Origin: Pseudomonas putida
Lineage (GTDB): Bacteria > Pseudomonadota > Gammaproteobacteria > Pseudomonadales > Pseudomonadaceae
NCBI GenBank assembly: GCA_041879295.1
Contig: CP047152.1
Coordinates: 1,555,501 to 1,619,500, forward strand
Reading direction: 5' to 3'
DNA: 64,000 nucleotides
The position numbers were made by a program, and so were the translations under genes. The notes under the pieces were generated by a model, which was given only the letters and a program-made list of their open reading frames with translations, was not told the origin of the DNA and ran no database searches. This document shows, piece after piece, positions 30,685-41,392 of the stretch. Each line of letters opens with the position of its first letter. The stretch's first letter is position 1.

Positions 30685-32127
30685 ATGACTGAAGTAGAAG
30701 TTAAAAAAGCGCAAGAAAGCCTGCAGGATCGCCTGGCCCAGGTGGTCGAACTGCTGCAGCGTCAGCGTATGGTCGAAGACCTGACCCATCGCCAGGAAGG
30801 CGCGCACAACGACCTGGTGGAAAACCTGGTCCACCGTCAGAACCTCGTCGAGCTGCAGCGCAAGCTCGATGACCTGCACCCCGCCGACATCGCCTATATC
30901 CTCGAAGCCTTGCCCCTGGAAGATCGTCTGACGGTCTGGCAACTGGTGCGCTCGGAGCGCGATGGCGACATCCTGCTGGAAGTTTCCGATTCGGTTCGCC
31001 AGTCGCTGATCGCCGACATGGACGATCACGAGCTGCTGGCTGCCGCCAAGGAGATGGACGCCGACGAACTGGCCGACCTCGCCCCAGAGCTGCCGCGCGA
31101 CGTTGTTCACGAGCTGATGGAAACCCTCGATGCCCAGCAACGCGAACGGGTGCGTTCGGCGCTGAGCTACGACGAGGAGCAGGTCGGTGCGTTGATGGAC
31201 TTCGAGATGGTCACCATCCGCGAGGACGTCAGCCTGGAAGTGGTTCTGCGCTACCTGCGCCGCCTGAAAGAACTGCCGAACCACACCGACAAATTGTTCG
31301 TGGTCGATTACGACGGCATCCTCAAGGGGGTATTGCCGATCAAGCGCCTGCTGGTCAACGACCCGGAGAAAAAGGTCGCGGAGGTCATGGCGACCGACCC
31401 CGTCTCCTTCCAGCCCGAGGAAGATGCCTACGATGCAGCGCAGGCTTTCGAGCGTTATGACCTGGTATCCGCCCCGGTGGTGGACAAGAGCGAACGCCTG
31501 ATCGGCCGTCTGACCATCGACGAAATGGTTGACCTGATCCGTGAGGAAAGCGAGAGCGAAGTCCTCAACATGGCGGGTCTGCGTGAAGAGGAAGATATTT
31601 TTGCCTCGGTCTGGCGTTCGTTCCGCAACCGTTGGGCGTGGCTGGCAATCAACCTGATTACCGCGTTCGTTGCTTCGCGAGTGATCGGGTTGTTCGAAGG
31701 TTCGATTGAAAAGCTGGTGGCGTTGGCTGCGTTGATGCCGATCGTTGCGGGTATTGGTGGCAACTCTGGTAACCAGACCATCACGATGATCGTCCGCGCC
31801 ATGGCCCTGGATCAAGTATCGCCAGGCAATACCAGCCGCTTGATGCGTAAGGAGTTGGCTGTGTCGCTGATCAACGGCCTGGTGTGGGGCGGAGTGATTG
31901 GTGCGGTGGCTTTCTGGCTGTATGGCAGCTGGTCGCTGGGGGTGGTGATGACCGCAGCGATGACCTTGAACCTGTTACTGGCGGCGCTGATGGGCGTGCT
32001 GATCCCGATGACATTGGCCCGCTTGGGTCGCGACCCTGCGATGGGGGCGAGCGTGATGATCACTGCTGTGACTGACAGCGGTGGCTTCTTCATCTTCCTT
32101 GGGTTGGCTACGCTGTTCCTGCTGTAA
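30685..32127 (+). CDS. mgtE: Magnesium transporter MgtE
   Basis: This 480-residue protein starts MTEVEVKKAQESLQDRLAQ. It has the MgtE N domain (about 40-150, LHPADIAYILEALPLEDRL), two CBS domains (about 150-290) and five membrane helices at the C-terminus including LAALMPIVAGIGGNSGNQTITMIVRAMAL, the ion-conducting signature. The cytosolic domains close the channel when Mg2+ is abundant. It is convergent with amrZ. Confidence 0.95.
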   Translation: MTEVEVKKAQESLQDRLAQVVELLQRQRMVEDLTHRQEGAHNDLVENLVHRQNLVELQRKLDDLHPADIAYILEALPLEDRLTVWQLVRSERDGDILLEVSDSVRQSLIADMDDHELLAAAKEMDADELADLAPELPRDVVHELMETLDAQQRERVRSALSYDEEQVGALMDFEMVTIREDVSLEVVLRYLRRLKELPNHTDKLFVVDYDGILKGVLPIKRLLVNDPEKKVAEVMATDPVSFQPEEDAYDAAQAFERYDLVSAPVVDKSERLIGRLTIDEMVDLIREESESEVLNMAGLREEEDIFASVWRSFRNRWAWLAINLITAFVASRVIGLFEGSIEKLVALAALMPIVAGIGGNSGNQTITMIVRAMALDQVSPGNTSRLMRKELAVSLINGLVWGGVIGAVAFWLYGSWSLGVVMTAAMTLNLLLAALMGVLIPMTLARLGRDPAMGASVMITAVTDSGGFFIFLGLATLFLL

Positions 32128-32136
32128 GCCGATCCT

Positions 32137-32160
32137 CCCTGTGGGAGCAATCCCACAGGG
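32137..32160 (+). terminator. Hairpin downstream of mgtE
   Basis: CCCTGTGGGA-GCAA-TCCCACAGGG, a perfect 10-bp stem 9 bases after the mgtE stop. The T tract is absent, but position and symmetry fit termination. A second hairpin at 32191-32217 backs it up. Confidence 0.6.
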
Positions 32161-32190
32161 GAATGCGATTGCTGCCAGTCAGTCGCCGAC

Positions 32191-32217
32191 AAAAAAGCCA
32201 GCTTACGCTGGCTTTCT
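32191..32217. terminator. Bidirectional terminator between mgtE and amrZ
   Basis: AAAAAAGCCAGC-TTAC-GCTGGCTTTCTT: the stem is flanked by A and T runs, so it can end both rightward mgtE and leftward amrZ transcripts. Confidence 0.88.
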
Positions 32218-32233
32218 TGTGTTCGCGCAGGCC

Positions 32234-32560
32234 TCAGGAAGCGTCTGCGGCCATTTCCACATCGTGAGCGATGAGGGCGACCAGAGCGTTCTGCTGGCGG
32301 TGGGACAGTTGGCGGAAGCGCTGCAGCAACTCGCGCTCATGCAGGGACAGCTCTGGGCTGTCCAGACGCATGCTGAGCTCGTCACCCAGCGCGCCTTCCT
32401 GGATAAGGCTCTGTTCCAGGCGTGCGATGATCTCGGAGTTCATGCTGCGGTGGTGGTTGCGCGCTACCTCGGCAATGCGCTCACGCATTCCGTCTGGCAG
32501 GCGGACGACGAACTTGTCAGCGGTGCGGCTCGAATAAATAGCCTGTTTCATTGGGCGCAT
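32234..32560 (-). CDS. amrZ: AmrZ, ribbon-helix-helix regulator of motility, alginate and c-di-GMP genes
   Basis: This 108-residue protein has the same length and start ([52 protein letters not shown]) as P. aeruginosa AmrZ. Residues about 15-60 form the Arc-type ribbon-helix-helix; the beta strand KFVVRLP binds the DNA major groove. The C-terminal part ([35 protein letters not shown]) mediates tetramerisation in AmrZ. It regulates flagellar, exopolysaccharide and diguanylate cyclase genes, relevant to the flagellar cluster here. Confidence 0.92.
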   Translation of the reverse strand: MRPMKQAIYSSRTADKFVVRLPDGMRERIAEVARNHHRSMNSEIIARLEQSLIQEGALGDELSMRLDSPELSLHERELLQRFRQLSHRQQNALVALIAHDVEMAADAS

Positions 32561-32904
32561 ATAAATTGACCGGAGTTTGGTTCAGGGGAAGCGGTTCTCA
32601 AATTGGCCGCACGGGATGGAAGTACGACCGTGGCGACGACAAAATGTTCAACCGCCAGTGAAAAATGGATGCTCATCTTGCCTCAAGGTCGCCGTTTGCT
32701 TGGCGTCAATTATGTGACAAATAGTGAGCCGGATAAAGGCTTTATGCCAGTACCAATTATCAGAAATGAGCACTGGTTTGAAAAGTTTCACATGCTCTGG
32801 CTCGCCTGGCCGTCAGTCATTTGCCGTCAACAATTGGTAAAACCCAGAAAAATGCCCGGAAAAGCCCTAGAATGCGCCGGTTCCCTCCATAGAGCATAGT
32901 GGCT
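32561..32904. other. amrZ/phnN divergent intergenic region
   Basis: These 344 bases should carry the amrZ promoter (leftward) and that of phnN (rightward). The only open frame (32603-32899) lacks a ribosome site and family features. No reliable promoter, operator or RNA was identified by eye; the stretch is more AT-rich than its neighbours. Confidence 0.4.
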
Positions 32905-33498
32905 ATGCAACATGACGCAAGCGACCGCCGATCAGGGACAGGCCGGTTGATATTTCTGGTTGGGCCGTCGGGTTCCGGGAAGGATTCCCTGATCGACGCT
33001 TCGCGTGAGCAACTGGCCGTCGCCGGGGTAGAAATAGCCCGCCGGGTCATCACCCGGTCGGCCGAAGCCAAAGGCGAAGCTGCCCAAGGGGTCACGCCCG
33101 AGCAGTTTGATACCTTGCGTGCGCAGGGTGCGTTTGCCATGCACTGGCGGGCCAATGGCCTGGACTATGGCATACCCCGGCAGGTGGACCAGTGGTTGGC
33201 GGCGGGGAGGCCGGTACTGGTGAATGGCTCGCGGGCTTATCTGGCAGAGGCCCGTCAGCGCTATCCGGACTTGCTGGTCGTGTTGGTCCAGGTCAAGCCT
33301 GAGGTGCTGCGCCAGCGCTTGCTGGCCCGGGGCCGGGAAACCACAGAAGAAGTGGAGCAGCGCCTGGCGCGCAGCGCACGCTTGCAGGCTGCAGCCGACC
33401 CGTCGGTGCATGTGCTGGATAATTCTTCCACGCTGGAGGCGGCGGTCGCTGCATTCTTTTCGCTGCTTCGCAATCAGGGCGTGCTACCGCGGGGATAG
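32905..33498 (+). CDS. phnN: Ribose 1,5-bisphosphate phosphokinase PhnN
   Basis: From ATG 32905 this is a 197-residue guanylate-kinase-like protein (GTG two codons earlier at 32899 is possible; neither has a clear ribosome site). The Walker A is LVGPSGSGKDSLID. Middle motifs ARRVITRSAEAKGE and FAMHWRANGLDYGIP match PhnN. It phosphorylates ribose 1,5-bisphosphate to PRPP. In phosphonate users it sits in the phn cluster; no other phn gene is seen near, so here it is a stand-alone gene that may serve PRPP supply. Confidence 0.88.
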   Translation: MQHDASDRRSGTGRLIFLVGPSGSGKDSLIDASREQLAVAGVEIARRVITRSAEAKGEAAQGVTPEQFDTLRAQGAFAMHWRANGLDYGIPRQVDQWLAAGRPVLVNGSRAYLAEARQRYPDLLVVLVQVKPEVLRQRLLARGRETTEEVEQRLARSARLQAAADPSVHVLDNSSTLEAAVAAFFSLLRNQGVLPRG

Positions 33499-33609
33499 CA
33501 GCCGCAGAAAAGGATTACGCGAAAAAGCCCAGTTGAGGCATGACAAACGCCAGCATGCTGGTTAACATGCTGGCCATCCCGCTGTGCAGCGCTCGCTGCC
33601 GGTCGTAGC

Positions 33610-33686
33610 GTCTCAGTAGCTCAATTGGATAGAGCATCCCCCTCCTAAGGGGAAGGTTGCAGGTTCAATTCCTGCCTGGGACGCCA
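33610..33686 (+). tRNA. tRNA-Arg (anticodon CCT)
   Basis: Seventy-seven bases, acceptor GTCTCAG/CTGGGAC with one G-U pair, CCT anticodon in CCCCCTCCTAAGGGG, T arm GCAGGTTCAATTCCTGC, encoded CCA. Reads the rare AGG codon. A CCAGCATG/CATGCTGG inverted repeat lies about 40 bases upstream. Confidence 0.96.
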
Positions 33687-33760
33687 TTCTTGTCATTCCG
33701 ATAATTGTCTCCTTTGTCGCCGCCGCGCTGCTGTTAAAGCACCTTCGCTTGGCCAGCTCA

Positions 33761-34288
33761 CTATATCGGGCTTGCTGCTTGTTGCGTTTCATCCTGGTCG
33801 CCATCCGCCTTGGCGACCTGCTCTTGCGCTTTCTCCTCCACCTTGCGCTCGATGTTTTCTTTCATGCGCTGGGCGATCAACTCGTCGACTTTTGCTTTCA
33901 TTTCTGGTGGCAGGGCGTCGTACTCTTCTTCGGTCAGGCCTATCTCACGCAGCAGTTTTTCCTTGATCATCTCGCCAGGCGACTTGGACATGAAGTCGTG
34001 AAATTCCTCCCGGGCAGTCTTGGGTGGCAGTGGTTCTCCGATGATCGGCTCGTTGGTCGCAGAACCCAGGTTTTGCAGCATCACCTTGAGTTTGGCAAAA
34101 GCTTCTGCACGAGCATCCTCAGCGTTTTGCTGAGCGGTACTGCCTCCGTTCTGCTGTTGGCTCGCCGTGTTGGCGGTGGATATTGGCGTGCGGACAGGCG
34201 CAATCTGGGCCATTGCCTGCTCATCGTTGGCGTGCCGAGGCTGATGGAGCGTGGGCTGCCAGCTCACGCCGTTATGGGCAATTATCAT
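33761..34288 (-). CDS. Conserved hypothetical protein, charged and coiled C-terminus
   Basis: A 175-residue frame starts at ATG 34288 (MIIAHNGVSWQPTLHQPRHAND) behind a near-perfect AAGGAGG; a 16-residue extension upstream is not needed. The N-terminal half is Gln/Ala/Asn-rich and probably disordered. The C-terminal half is helical and highly charged (SPGEMIKEKLLREIGLTEEEYDALPPEMKAKVDELIAQRMKENIERKVEEKAQEQ). No signal peptide or membrane span. I do not recognise a function. Monocistronic, divergent from the diguanylate cyclase gene. Confidence 0.8.
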   Translation of the reverse strand: MIIAHNGVSWQPTLHQPRHANDEQAMAQIAPVRTPISTANTASQQQNGGSTAQQNAEDARAEAFAKLKVMLQNLGSATNEPIIGEPLPPKTAREEFHDFMSKSPGEMIKEKLLREIGLTEEEYDALPPEMKAKVDELIAQRMKENIERKVEEKAQEQVAKADGDQDETQQAASPI

Positions 34289-34503
34289 GTTTCCTCCTTG
34301 GAAATCTCGTTGACAGCTTCCCAGCGCAAAAGCCATGCCAGCATTCTATCGGCCGAAATCAGGGCCTTGGCGCTATTTCCGATACGCGCGGGCGGGCATA
34401 TGCTTGCCCGTGTCAGGCATGATCTTGCCGCCTGCGGCAATTACCACCACTGTCGGCAGCCCCTTGATCGGAGCGCAGTTGCTGGGCATCAGGGAGAGTG
34501 TCC

Positions 34504-35502
34504 ATGAGTCAAGAAACCAGGCCGGTACCTGCCGGCTTCAGTGAACAGCAGTTGCACACCTTGTTCGATTTGATCAGCGATGGCATCTGGGACTGGAATG
34601 CCAATACTGGCTACGTTTATCGCAACCCGGGCTGGTACAGCATGCTGGGTTATGCCAGGCACTCCATGGCCAACTCGGTATTTACCTGGGAGAGCGTGAT
34701 CCATCCTGAAGACTACCCACGGGTAATGGCGCATTTCGAGGCCTATATCAATCAGCGCAACGAGCGCTACTGCATTGAATACCGTTGCCGTTGTCAGGAT
34801 GGCAGCTACATCTGGATCGAAGACAGCGGCTACATCATCGCGCATAACGAGGACGGTTCCGTGGCGCGCATGCTGGGTGCGCATCGCAATATCGACGCTG
34901 GCAAGCGCTTGGTGGCTCAACTGGAGCAGAAGAACCAGTCACTGGAGTTTCAGGTGGCCGAACGCACCCGCGAGTTGTCTCGGGTTAACCAGCAGTTGCA
35001 GCGGCAACTGGACGAAAACCGTGAACTGGCCGAACGCGATGCGTTGACCCGGGTCGCCAATCGTTACCGGCTGGAGAGCGCGTTGCACCTAGAGTGCCAG
35101 CGCGCCCAGCGCTTTCGCCAGCCGTTGTCGCTGATTGCCATGGATATGGATGATTTCAAACCGATCAACGACCGCTACGGTCACGCCCGTGGCGATTCGG
35201 CGTTGGTGCGGGTGGCCGAAAACCTGCGCACCTGCTTGCGCGAACTGGACCTGCTGGCGCGCTGGGGTGGCGACGAGTTCGTCATCGTGCTGCCGCAGAC
35301 CGCATTGGGGGAGGCGCTGGAGGTGGCAGCGCGCTTGCGCCAGGTGCTCGAGCTAGTGGAGCCGGTGGGGGATTGTCGACTGACCATGAGCTATGGCGTG
35401 GTGCAACGGCTGGATGGGGAGGACCAGGACGCGCTGCTGGCGCGTGCCGACAAGGCGCTATACAGGGCCAAGCGGGCAGGCAAGAACGCAATTTCCGAGT
35501 AG
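34504..35502 (+). CDS. PAS-GGDEF diguanylate cyclase
   Basis: This 332-residue protein starts MSQETRPVPAGFSEQQLH (GTG at 34498 is an alternative). A PAS domain of the PAS_3 type spans about 15-135 (LISDGIWDWNANTGYVYRNPGWYSMLGY; RCQDGSYIWIEDSGYII). A coiled linker (about 140-175) leads to a GGDEF domain with intact RWGGDEFVIVLP. The product-inhibition site RxxD (RELD) lies five residues before GGDEF. It should make c-di-GMP from GTP in response to an unknown PAS signal. No membrane segment, so cytosolic. Single gene, convergent with lpdV. Confidence 0.92.
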   Translation: MSQETRPVPAGFSEQQLHTLFDLISDGIWDWNANTGYVYRNPGWYSMLGYARHSMANSVFTWESVIHPEDYPRVMAHFEAYINQRNERYCIEYRCRCQDGSYIWIEDSGYIIAHNEDGSVARMLGAHRNIDAGKRLVAQLEQKNQSLEFQVAERTRELSRVNQQLQRQLDENRELAERDALTRVANRYRLESALHLECQRAQRFRQPLSLIAMDMDDFKPINDRYGHARGDSALVRVAENLRTCLRELDLLARWGGDEFVIVLPQTALGEALEVAARLRQVLELVEPVGDCRLTMSYGVVQRLDGEDQDALLARADKALYRAKRAGKNAISE

Positions 35503-35552
35503 CGCCCGCTCAGAGATGGCGCTGTTTTCTGGAGGTTTACATGGCCTGAATG

Positions 35553-35588
35553 AAAAAAGACCCGCAGCGCCTCTCGGCGCAGCGGGCC
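35553..35588 (-). terminator. Terminator of the bkd operon
   Basis: On the reverse strand CCCGCTGCGCC-GAGA-GGCGCTGCGGG (one mismatch) is followed by TCTTTTTTC, 24 bases after the lpdV stop. It also lies 50 bases after the cyclase gene and may serve both strands. Confidence 0.88.
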
Positions 35589-35612
35589 AAATCGGCCTCG
35601 GCCGCTTCAGTG

Positions 35613-36992
35613 TCAGATATGCAAGGCGTGACCCAGGGCGCGCAGCGCGGCTTCCTGTACCGCTTCACCCAGCGTGGGGTGGGCATGAATGGTGCCGGCC
35701 ACATCTTCCAGGCACGCGCCCATCTCCAGCGATTGGGCAAACGCCGTGGACAATTCGGAAACCGCCACGCCAACTGCCTGCCAGCCCAGAATCAAGTGAT
35801 TGTCGCGTCGCGCCACCACGCGCACGAAACCGCTTTTCGACTCCAGGCTCATGGCCCTGCCGTTGGCGGCAAACGGGAACTGCGCGACGATGCAGTCCAG
35901 GCCCTGCTGGCTGGCTTGTTCCGGGGTCTTGCCGACCACCACCAGCTCCGGGTCGGTGAAGCACACGGCGGCAATTGCAGTAGGCTCGAAGCGGCGGGTC
36001 TTGCCGGCGATGATTTCGGCGACCATCTCGCCCTGGGCCATGGCCCGGTGCGCCAGCATCGGCTCGCCAGCGACGTCGCCGATGGCCCAGACGTTGCGCA
36101 TGCTGGTCTGGCAGTGCTCGTCGATGGCAATGGCGGCGCCGTTCATCTTCAGGTCCAGGCATTCCAGGTTGAAGCCTTGGGTGCGTGGCCGGCGGCCCAC
36201 GGCCACCAGTACCTGGTCGGTCTCCAGGCGCAGTTGCCCGCCCTTGCCGTCGTTGGCCAGCAGGCAACCATTTTCGTAACCTTCAACGCTGTGGCCCAGG
36301 TGCAGGGCGATGCCCAGCTTCTTCAGCGACTCGGCCACCGGGGCGGTCAATTCGCTGTCGTAGGTCGGCAGGATGCGCTCACGCGCTTCCACCACACTGA
36401 CCTGTGCACCCAGCTTGCGATAGGCAATGCCCAACTCCAGGCCAATGTAGCCACCCCCTACCACCACCAGATGTTGCGGCAGGGCTTTCGGTGCCAGGGC
36501 TTCGGTGGAGGAAATCACCGGGCCACCCAGCGGCAGCATCGGCAGTTCGACACTGCTGGAGCCGGTGGCCAGCAACAGGTGCTCACACTGGATGCGCTGG
36601 CCATCGACCTCGACCTGCTTGCCGTCGAGCACCTTGGCCCAGCCATGTACCACTTTTACCCCGTGCTTTTTCAGCAAGGCGGCAACACCGGTGGTCAGGC
36701 GGTCGACGATGCCGTCCTTCCAGGCCACGCTCTGGCCGATGTCCAGGCGCGGCGAGGCTACGCTGATACCCAGCTCGGACGCCCCGGCAAAACGCGAAGT
36801 CTGGTGGAACTGTTCGGCCACATGGATCAGTGCTTTGGACGGAATGCAGCCGATGTTCAGGCAGGTGCCGCCCAGCGCCTGGCCTTCTACCAGTACGGTG
36901 GGGATGCCCAGTTGCCCGGCGCGGATGGCAGCCACATAACCGCCGGGGCCGCCGCCGATGATCAGCAGGGTCGTTTGGATAGTCTGGTGCAT
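35613..36992 (-). CDS. lpdV: Dihydrolipoamide dehydrogenase, LPD-Val (E3)
   Basis: This 459-residue protein starts [25 protein letters not shown]-binding GGGPGG, the redox disulfide [15 protein letters not shown], the NAD-binding [13 protein letters not shown] and the catalytic His/Glu at [11 protein letters not shown] are present. It reoxidises lipoamide of the branched-chain complex. The length matches the dedicated E3 (LpdV) of P. putida. Last gene of bkdA1A2B-lpdV, starting two bases past the bkdB stop. Confidence 0.96.
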   Translation of the reverse strand: MHQTIQTTLLIIGGGPGGYVAAIRAGQLGIPTVLVEGQALGGTCLNIGCIPSKALIHVAEQFHQTSRFAGASELGISVASPRLDIGQSVAWKDGIVDRLTTGVAALLKKHGVKVVHGWAKVLDGKQVEVDGQRIQCEHLLLATGSSSVELPMLPLGGPVISSTEALAPKALPQHLVVVGGGYIGLELGIAYRKLGAQVSVVEARERILPTYDSELTAPVAESLKKLGIALHLGHSVEGYENGCLLANDGKGGQLRLETDQVLVAVGRRPRTQGFNLECLDLKMNGAAIAIDEHCQTSMRNVWAIGDVAGEPMLAHRAMAQGEMVAEIIAGKTRRFEPTAIAAVCFTDPELVVVGKTPEQASQQGLDCIVAQFPFAANGRAMSLESKSGFVRVVARRDNHLILGWQAVGVAVSELSTAFAQSLEMGACLEDVAGTIHAHPTLGEAVQEAALRALGHALHI

Positions 36993-36994
36993 GC

Positions 36995-38266
36995 TCACTC
37001 CACGAACAGGCAGGCGGGCTGTTCGAGCAGGCCGCGCACGGCCTGGATGAACAGGGCGGCGTCCATGCCATCGACCACGCGGTGGTCGAACGAACTGGAC
37101 AGGTTCATCATCTTGCGCACGACGATCTGGCCGTCGATCACCACTGGCCGTTCGACCATGCGGTTGACCCCGACGATTGCCACTTCCGGGGTGTTGACCA
37201 CCGGCGTGCTGACAATGCCACCCAAGGCGCCGAGGCTGGTCAGGGTGATGGTCGAGCCGGACAGCTCTTCGCGGCTGGCCTTGTTGTTGCGTGCAGCGTT
37301 GGCCAGGCGCGAAATTTCGCCGGCATTGGCCCACAGGCTGCCCGCTTCGGCGTGGCGCAGCACGGGTACCATCAGGCCGTTGTCACCTTGGGTGGCAATG
37401 CCCACATGCACCGCGCCATGGCGGGTGATGATCTGCGCTTCGTCGTCGTAGGTTGCGTTGATCTGCGGGAAGTCACGCAGCGCCACGACCAAGGCGCGCA
37501 CCAGGAATGGCAGCAAGGTCAGCTTGCCGCGGCTGTCGCCGTGCTTGCTGTTGAGCTGCTGGCGCAGGGCTTCCAGGGCGGTGACGTCAATTTCTTCCAC
37601 GTAGCTGAAGTGTGCGACGCGGCGCTTGGCGTCCTGCATGCGCTGGGCGATCTTGCGACGCAGGCCGATCACAGGCACCTGTTCGCTGTCAGTGCGCTTG
37701 GCATAGCCGTTCGGTGCCTGGCCGGCATTGCTTTGCGGCTTGCTCATGAAGGCGTCGAGGTCTTCGTGCAGAATACGCCCGGCCGGGCCGCTGCCATGCA
37801 CATAACGCAGTTCGATACCGGCATCCAGGGCGCGTTTGCGCACGGCCGGCGAGGCCAGTGGCTTGTCGCCCGGCTGGCGCGGCACAATGGCCGCAGCTTC
37901 GTGATTGGCGGGCGCCTGGTGCGCGGCGGGTTTTACGTCTTTCTGCGGTTCCGGCTTGGCTGCAATCGGGGCCGCCTGGGCCTCTACCGGCTTTGGCTGA
38001 GGCACATCCACATGGTTGCCGCTGCCTTCCACTTCGATGCGGATCAGTTCGCTACCGACCGCCATCACTTCACCGGGCTGTCCACCCAAGGCCAGCACTG
38101 TACCGCTGACCGGCGAAGGGATTTCGACGGTGGCCTTGTCGGTCATGACGTCGGCCACCACCTGGTCCTCGGCGATGATATCGCCGACCTTGACGAACCA
38201 TTCCACCAACTCGACCTGCGCGATGCCTTCGCCAATGTCCGGCATCTTGATGACGTGCGTGCCCAT
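36995..38266 (-). CDS. bkdB: Branched-chain alpha-keto acid dehydrogenase E2 (lipoamide acyltransferase)
   Basis: This 423-residue protein has one lipoyl domain (1-80; lipoylated Lys in [10 protein letters not shown]), an Ala/Pro-rich linker, the E1/E3-binding domain (about 135-170, [30 protein letters not shown]) and the catalytic core ending in [13 protein letters not shown]. It transfers branched acyl groups to CoA and forms the core of the complex. It begins directly after the bkdA2 stop. Confidence 0.96.
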   Translation of the reverse strand: MGTHVIKMPDIGEGIAQVELVEWFVKVGDIIAEDQVVADVMTDKATVEIPSPVSGTVLALGGQPGEVMAVGSELIRIEVEGSGNHVDVPQPKPVEAQAAPIAAKPEPQKDVKPAAHQAPANHEAAAIVPRQPGDKPLASPAVRKRALDAGIELRYVHGSGPAGRILHEDLDAFMSKPQSNAGQAPNGYAKRTDSEQVPVIGLRRKIAQRMQDAKRRVAHFSYVEEIDVTALEALRQQLNSKHGDSRGKLTLLPFLVRALVVALRDFPQINATYDDEAQIITRHGAVHVGIATQGDNGLMVPVLRHAEAGSLWANAGEISRLANAARNNKASREELSGSTITLTSLGALGGIVSTPVVNTPEVAIVGVNRMVERPVVIDGQIVVRKMMNLSSSFDHRVVDGMDAALFIQAVRGLLEQPACLFVE

Positions 38267-39325
38267 TCAGACCTCCATGACCTTTTTCAGTGCCGCACCT
38301 ACCCGCGAAGGGCCGGGGAAGTAAGCCCATTCCTGTGCGTGGGGGTAGGGGGTGTCCCAGCCGGTGACGCGCTCGATCGGCGCCTCCAGGTGGTGGAAGC
38401 AGTGCTCCTGCACCAGCGCCACCAGTTCGGCACCGAAGCCGCAGGTGCGGGTGGCCTCGTGCACCACCACGCAACGGCCGGTCTTTTTCACCGACTCGAC
38501 GATGGTGTCCAGGTCCAGCGGCCATAGGCTGCGCAGGTCGATCACTTCGGCATCGACGCCGCTTTCTTCGGCGGCCACCTGGGCCACGTACACCGTGGTG
38601 CCGTAGGTCAGCACAGTCACGTCACTGCCAGGGCGGGTAATGGCGGCCTTGTCCAGCGGTACGGTGTAATAGCCGTCGGGCACGGCGCTGTGCGGGTGCT
38701 TCGACCACGGTGTTACCGGGCGGTCGTGGTGGCCATCGAACGGGCCGTTGTACAGGCGTTTGGGCTCCAGGAAGATTACCGGGTCGTCGCATTCGATCGA
38801 GGCAATCAGCAGGCCTTTGGCGTCATATGGGTTGGACGGCATGACGGTGCGCAGACCGCACACCTGGGTGAACATCGCTTCCGGGCTCTGGCTGTGAGTC
38901 TGGCCGCCATAGATACCGCCGCCGCAAGGCATGCGCAGGGTCAGCGGGGCGATGAACTCGCCGGCCGAACGGTAACGCAGGCGGGCCAGCTCGGAGACGA
39001 TCTGGTCGGAGGCCGGGTAGAAGTAGTCGGCGAACTGGATCTCCACCACCGGGCGCAGGCCATAGGCACCCATGCCCACGGCGGTACCGACGATGCCGCT
39101 CTCGGAGATGGGCGCATCGAACACGCGCGATTTGCCGTACTTGTTCTGCAGGCCTTCGGTGCAGCGGAACACGCCGCCGAAGTAACCGACGTCCTGGCCG
39201 TACACCACTACATTGTCGTCGCGCTCAAGCATGACATCCATGGCCGAGCGCAGGGCCTGGATCATGGTCATGGTAGTGGTGGCCATGGCGGTTTCCGGGT
39301 TTATGCTGTTGTTGTGGTCGTTCAT
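38267..39325 (-). CDS. bkdA2: Branched-chain alpha-keto acid dehydrogenase E1 beta subunit
   Basis: This 352-residue protein starts MNDHNNSINPETAMATTTMTMIQALRSAM; the longer frame to 39463 lies in bkdA1 and is not used. It has transketolase-like pyrimidine-binding and C-terminal domains: VVVYGQDVGYFGGVFRCTEGL, then SESGIVGTAVGMGAYGLRPVVEIQFADY. With BkdA1 it decarboxylates 2-keto acids of Val, Leu and Ile using thiamine diphosphate. Confidence 0.95.
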   Translation of the reverse strand: MNDHNNSINPETAMATTTMTMIQALRSAMDVMLERDDNVVVYGQDVGYFGGVFRCTEGLQNKYGKSRVFDAPISESGIVGTAVGMGAYGLRPVVEIQFADYFYPASDQIVSELARLRYRSAGEFIAPLTLRMPCGGGIYGGQTHSQSPEAMFTQVCGLRTVMPSNPYDAKGLLIASIECDDPVIFLEPKRLYNGPFDGHHDRPVTPWSKHPHSAVPDGYYTVPLDKAAITRPGSDVTVLTYGTTVYVAQVAAEESGVDAEVIDLRSLWPLDLDTIVESVKKTGRCVVVHEATRTCGFGAELVALVQEHCFHHLEAPIERVTGWDTPYPHAQEWAYFPGPSRVGAALKKVMEV

Positions 39326-39326
39326 C

Positions 39327-40655
<1,329 letters not shown>

Positions 40656-40757
40656 TTAGTGGCCCGGCAGGAGAATTTTTCTCTCAAGTTGATTGCCTTT
40701 GCCGAGCGGGGCAGATAAACATTCCGCATAAACACAAAAAACCGGTGATTTTGTCTC

Positions 40758-41243
40758 ATGCGCAAACTCGATCGTACCGATATCGGCATTCTCAACAGCC
40801 TGCAAGAGAACGCCCGCATCACCAATGCCGAGCTGGCACGCTCGGTGAACCTGTCGCCCACGCCTTGCTTCAACCGGGTGCGGGCCATGGAAGAGCTGGG
40901 GGTGATCCGCCAGCAGGTGACCTTGCTGTCGCCGGAGGTGCTGGGGCTGGATGTGAACGTGTTCATCCATGTCAGCCTGGAAAAACAGGTGGAGCAGTCG
41001 TTGCACCGCTTTGAAGAAGAGATCGCCGAGCGGCCCGAGGTGATGGAGTGCTACCTGATGACGGGTGACCCGGATTACCTGTTGCGGGTGCTATTGCCCA
41101 GCATCCAGGCGCTGGAGCGGTTTCTCGATTACCTGACGCGCTTGCCAGGGGTAGCCAATATTCGTTCAAGCTTTGCCCTGAAGCAGGTGCGCTACAAGAC
41201 GGCGTTGCCGTTGCCGGCCAATGGCATGACTTTGCGGGAGTAG
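40758..41243 (+). CDS. bkdR: BkdR, Lrp-family activator of the bkd operon
   Basis: This 161-residue protein ([50 protein letters not shown]) has the AsnC/Lrp helix-turn-helix (1-60) and the RAM effector domain (about 70-150). P. putida BkdR is activated by branched-chain L-amino acids and binds the bkdR/bkdA1 intergenic region (40560-40757 here). Divergent from bkdA1. Confidence 0.96.
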   Translation: MRKLDRTDIGILNSLQENARITNAELARSVNLSPTPCFNRVRAMEELGVIRQQVTLLSPEVLGLDVNVFIHVSLEKQVEQSLHRFEEEIAERPEVMECYLMTGDPDYLLRVLLPSIQALERFLDYLTRLPGVANIRSSFALKQVRYKTALPLPANGMTLRE

Positions 41244-41275
41244 GGGGGGCGATGCCGGCACAAGGATCGCATCCA

Positions 41276-41310
41276 CCTGTAGGAGCGGGTTCACCCGCGA
41301 AGAGGCCGGC
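41276..41310. repeat. Single REP element
   Basis: TGTAGGAGCGGGTTCACCCG.. through GCGAAGAGGCCGG, a standard putida REP with core palindrome GCGGGTTCACCCGC, 33 bases after the bkdR stop. Confidence 0.85.
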
Positions 41311-41373
41311 ACAGCCACCCAATAGGCTGCTTGATATTTTAAACACCCCCAGCCTATGTTGATGTCAGCCTAC

Positions 41374-41381
41374 AACAACAA
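41374..41381 (+). promoter_or_regulatory. Crc/Hfq CA motif overlapping the ribosome site of the glutamine-synthetase-like gene
   Basis: AACAACAA is an ideal AANAANAA match and runs directly into the Shine-Dalgarno (..CAACAAGGACAAGCGTC-ATG). Binding of Hfq/Crc here would block translation, the classical mechanism. Inferred from sequence. Confidence 0.6.
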
Positions 41382-41392
41382 GGACAAGCGTC

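Noticed and set aside
32603..32899. 98-codon frame between amrZ and phnN
   Set aside because: No ribosome site, odd composition (many Lys/Cys/Ser), overlaps the likely promoter region.
33613..33804. 63-codon reverse frame with GIEPATFPLGGGCSIQLSY
   Set aside because: Spurious translation across the tRNA-Arg(CCT) gene.
35550..37451. 633-codon forward frame over lpdV/bkdB
   Set aside because: Shadow of lpdV; lpdV and bkdB on the other strand are unambiguous.
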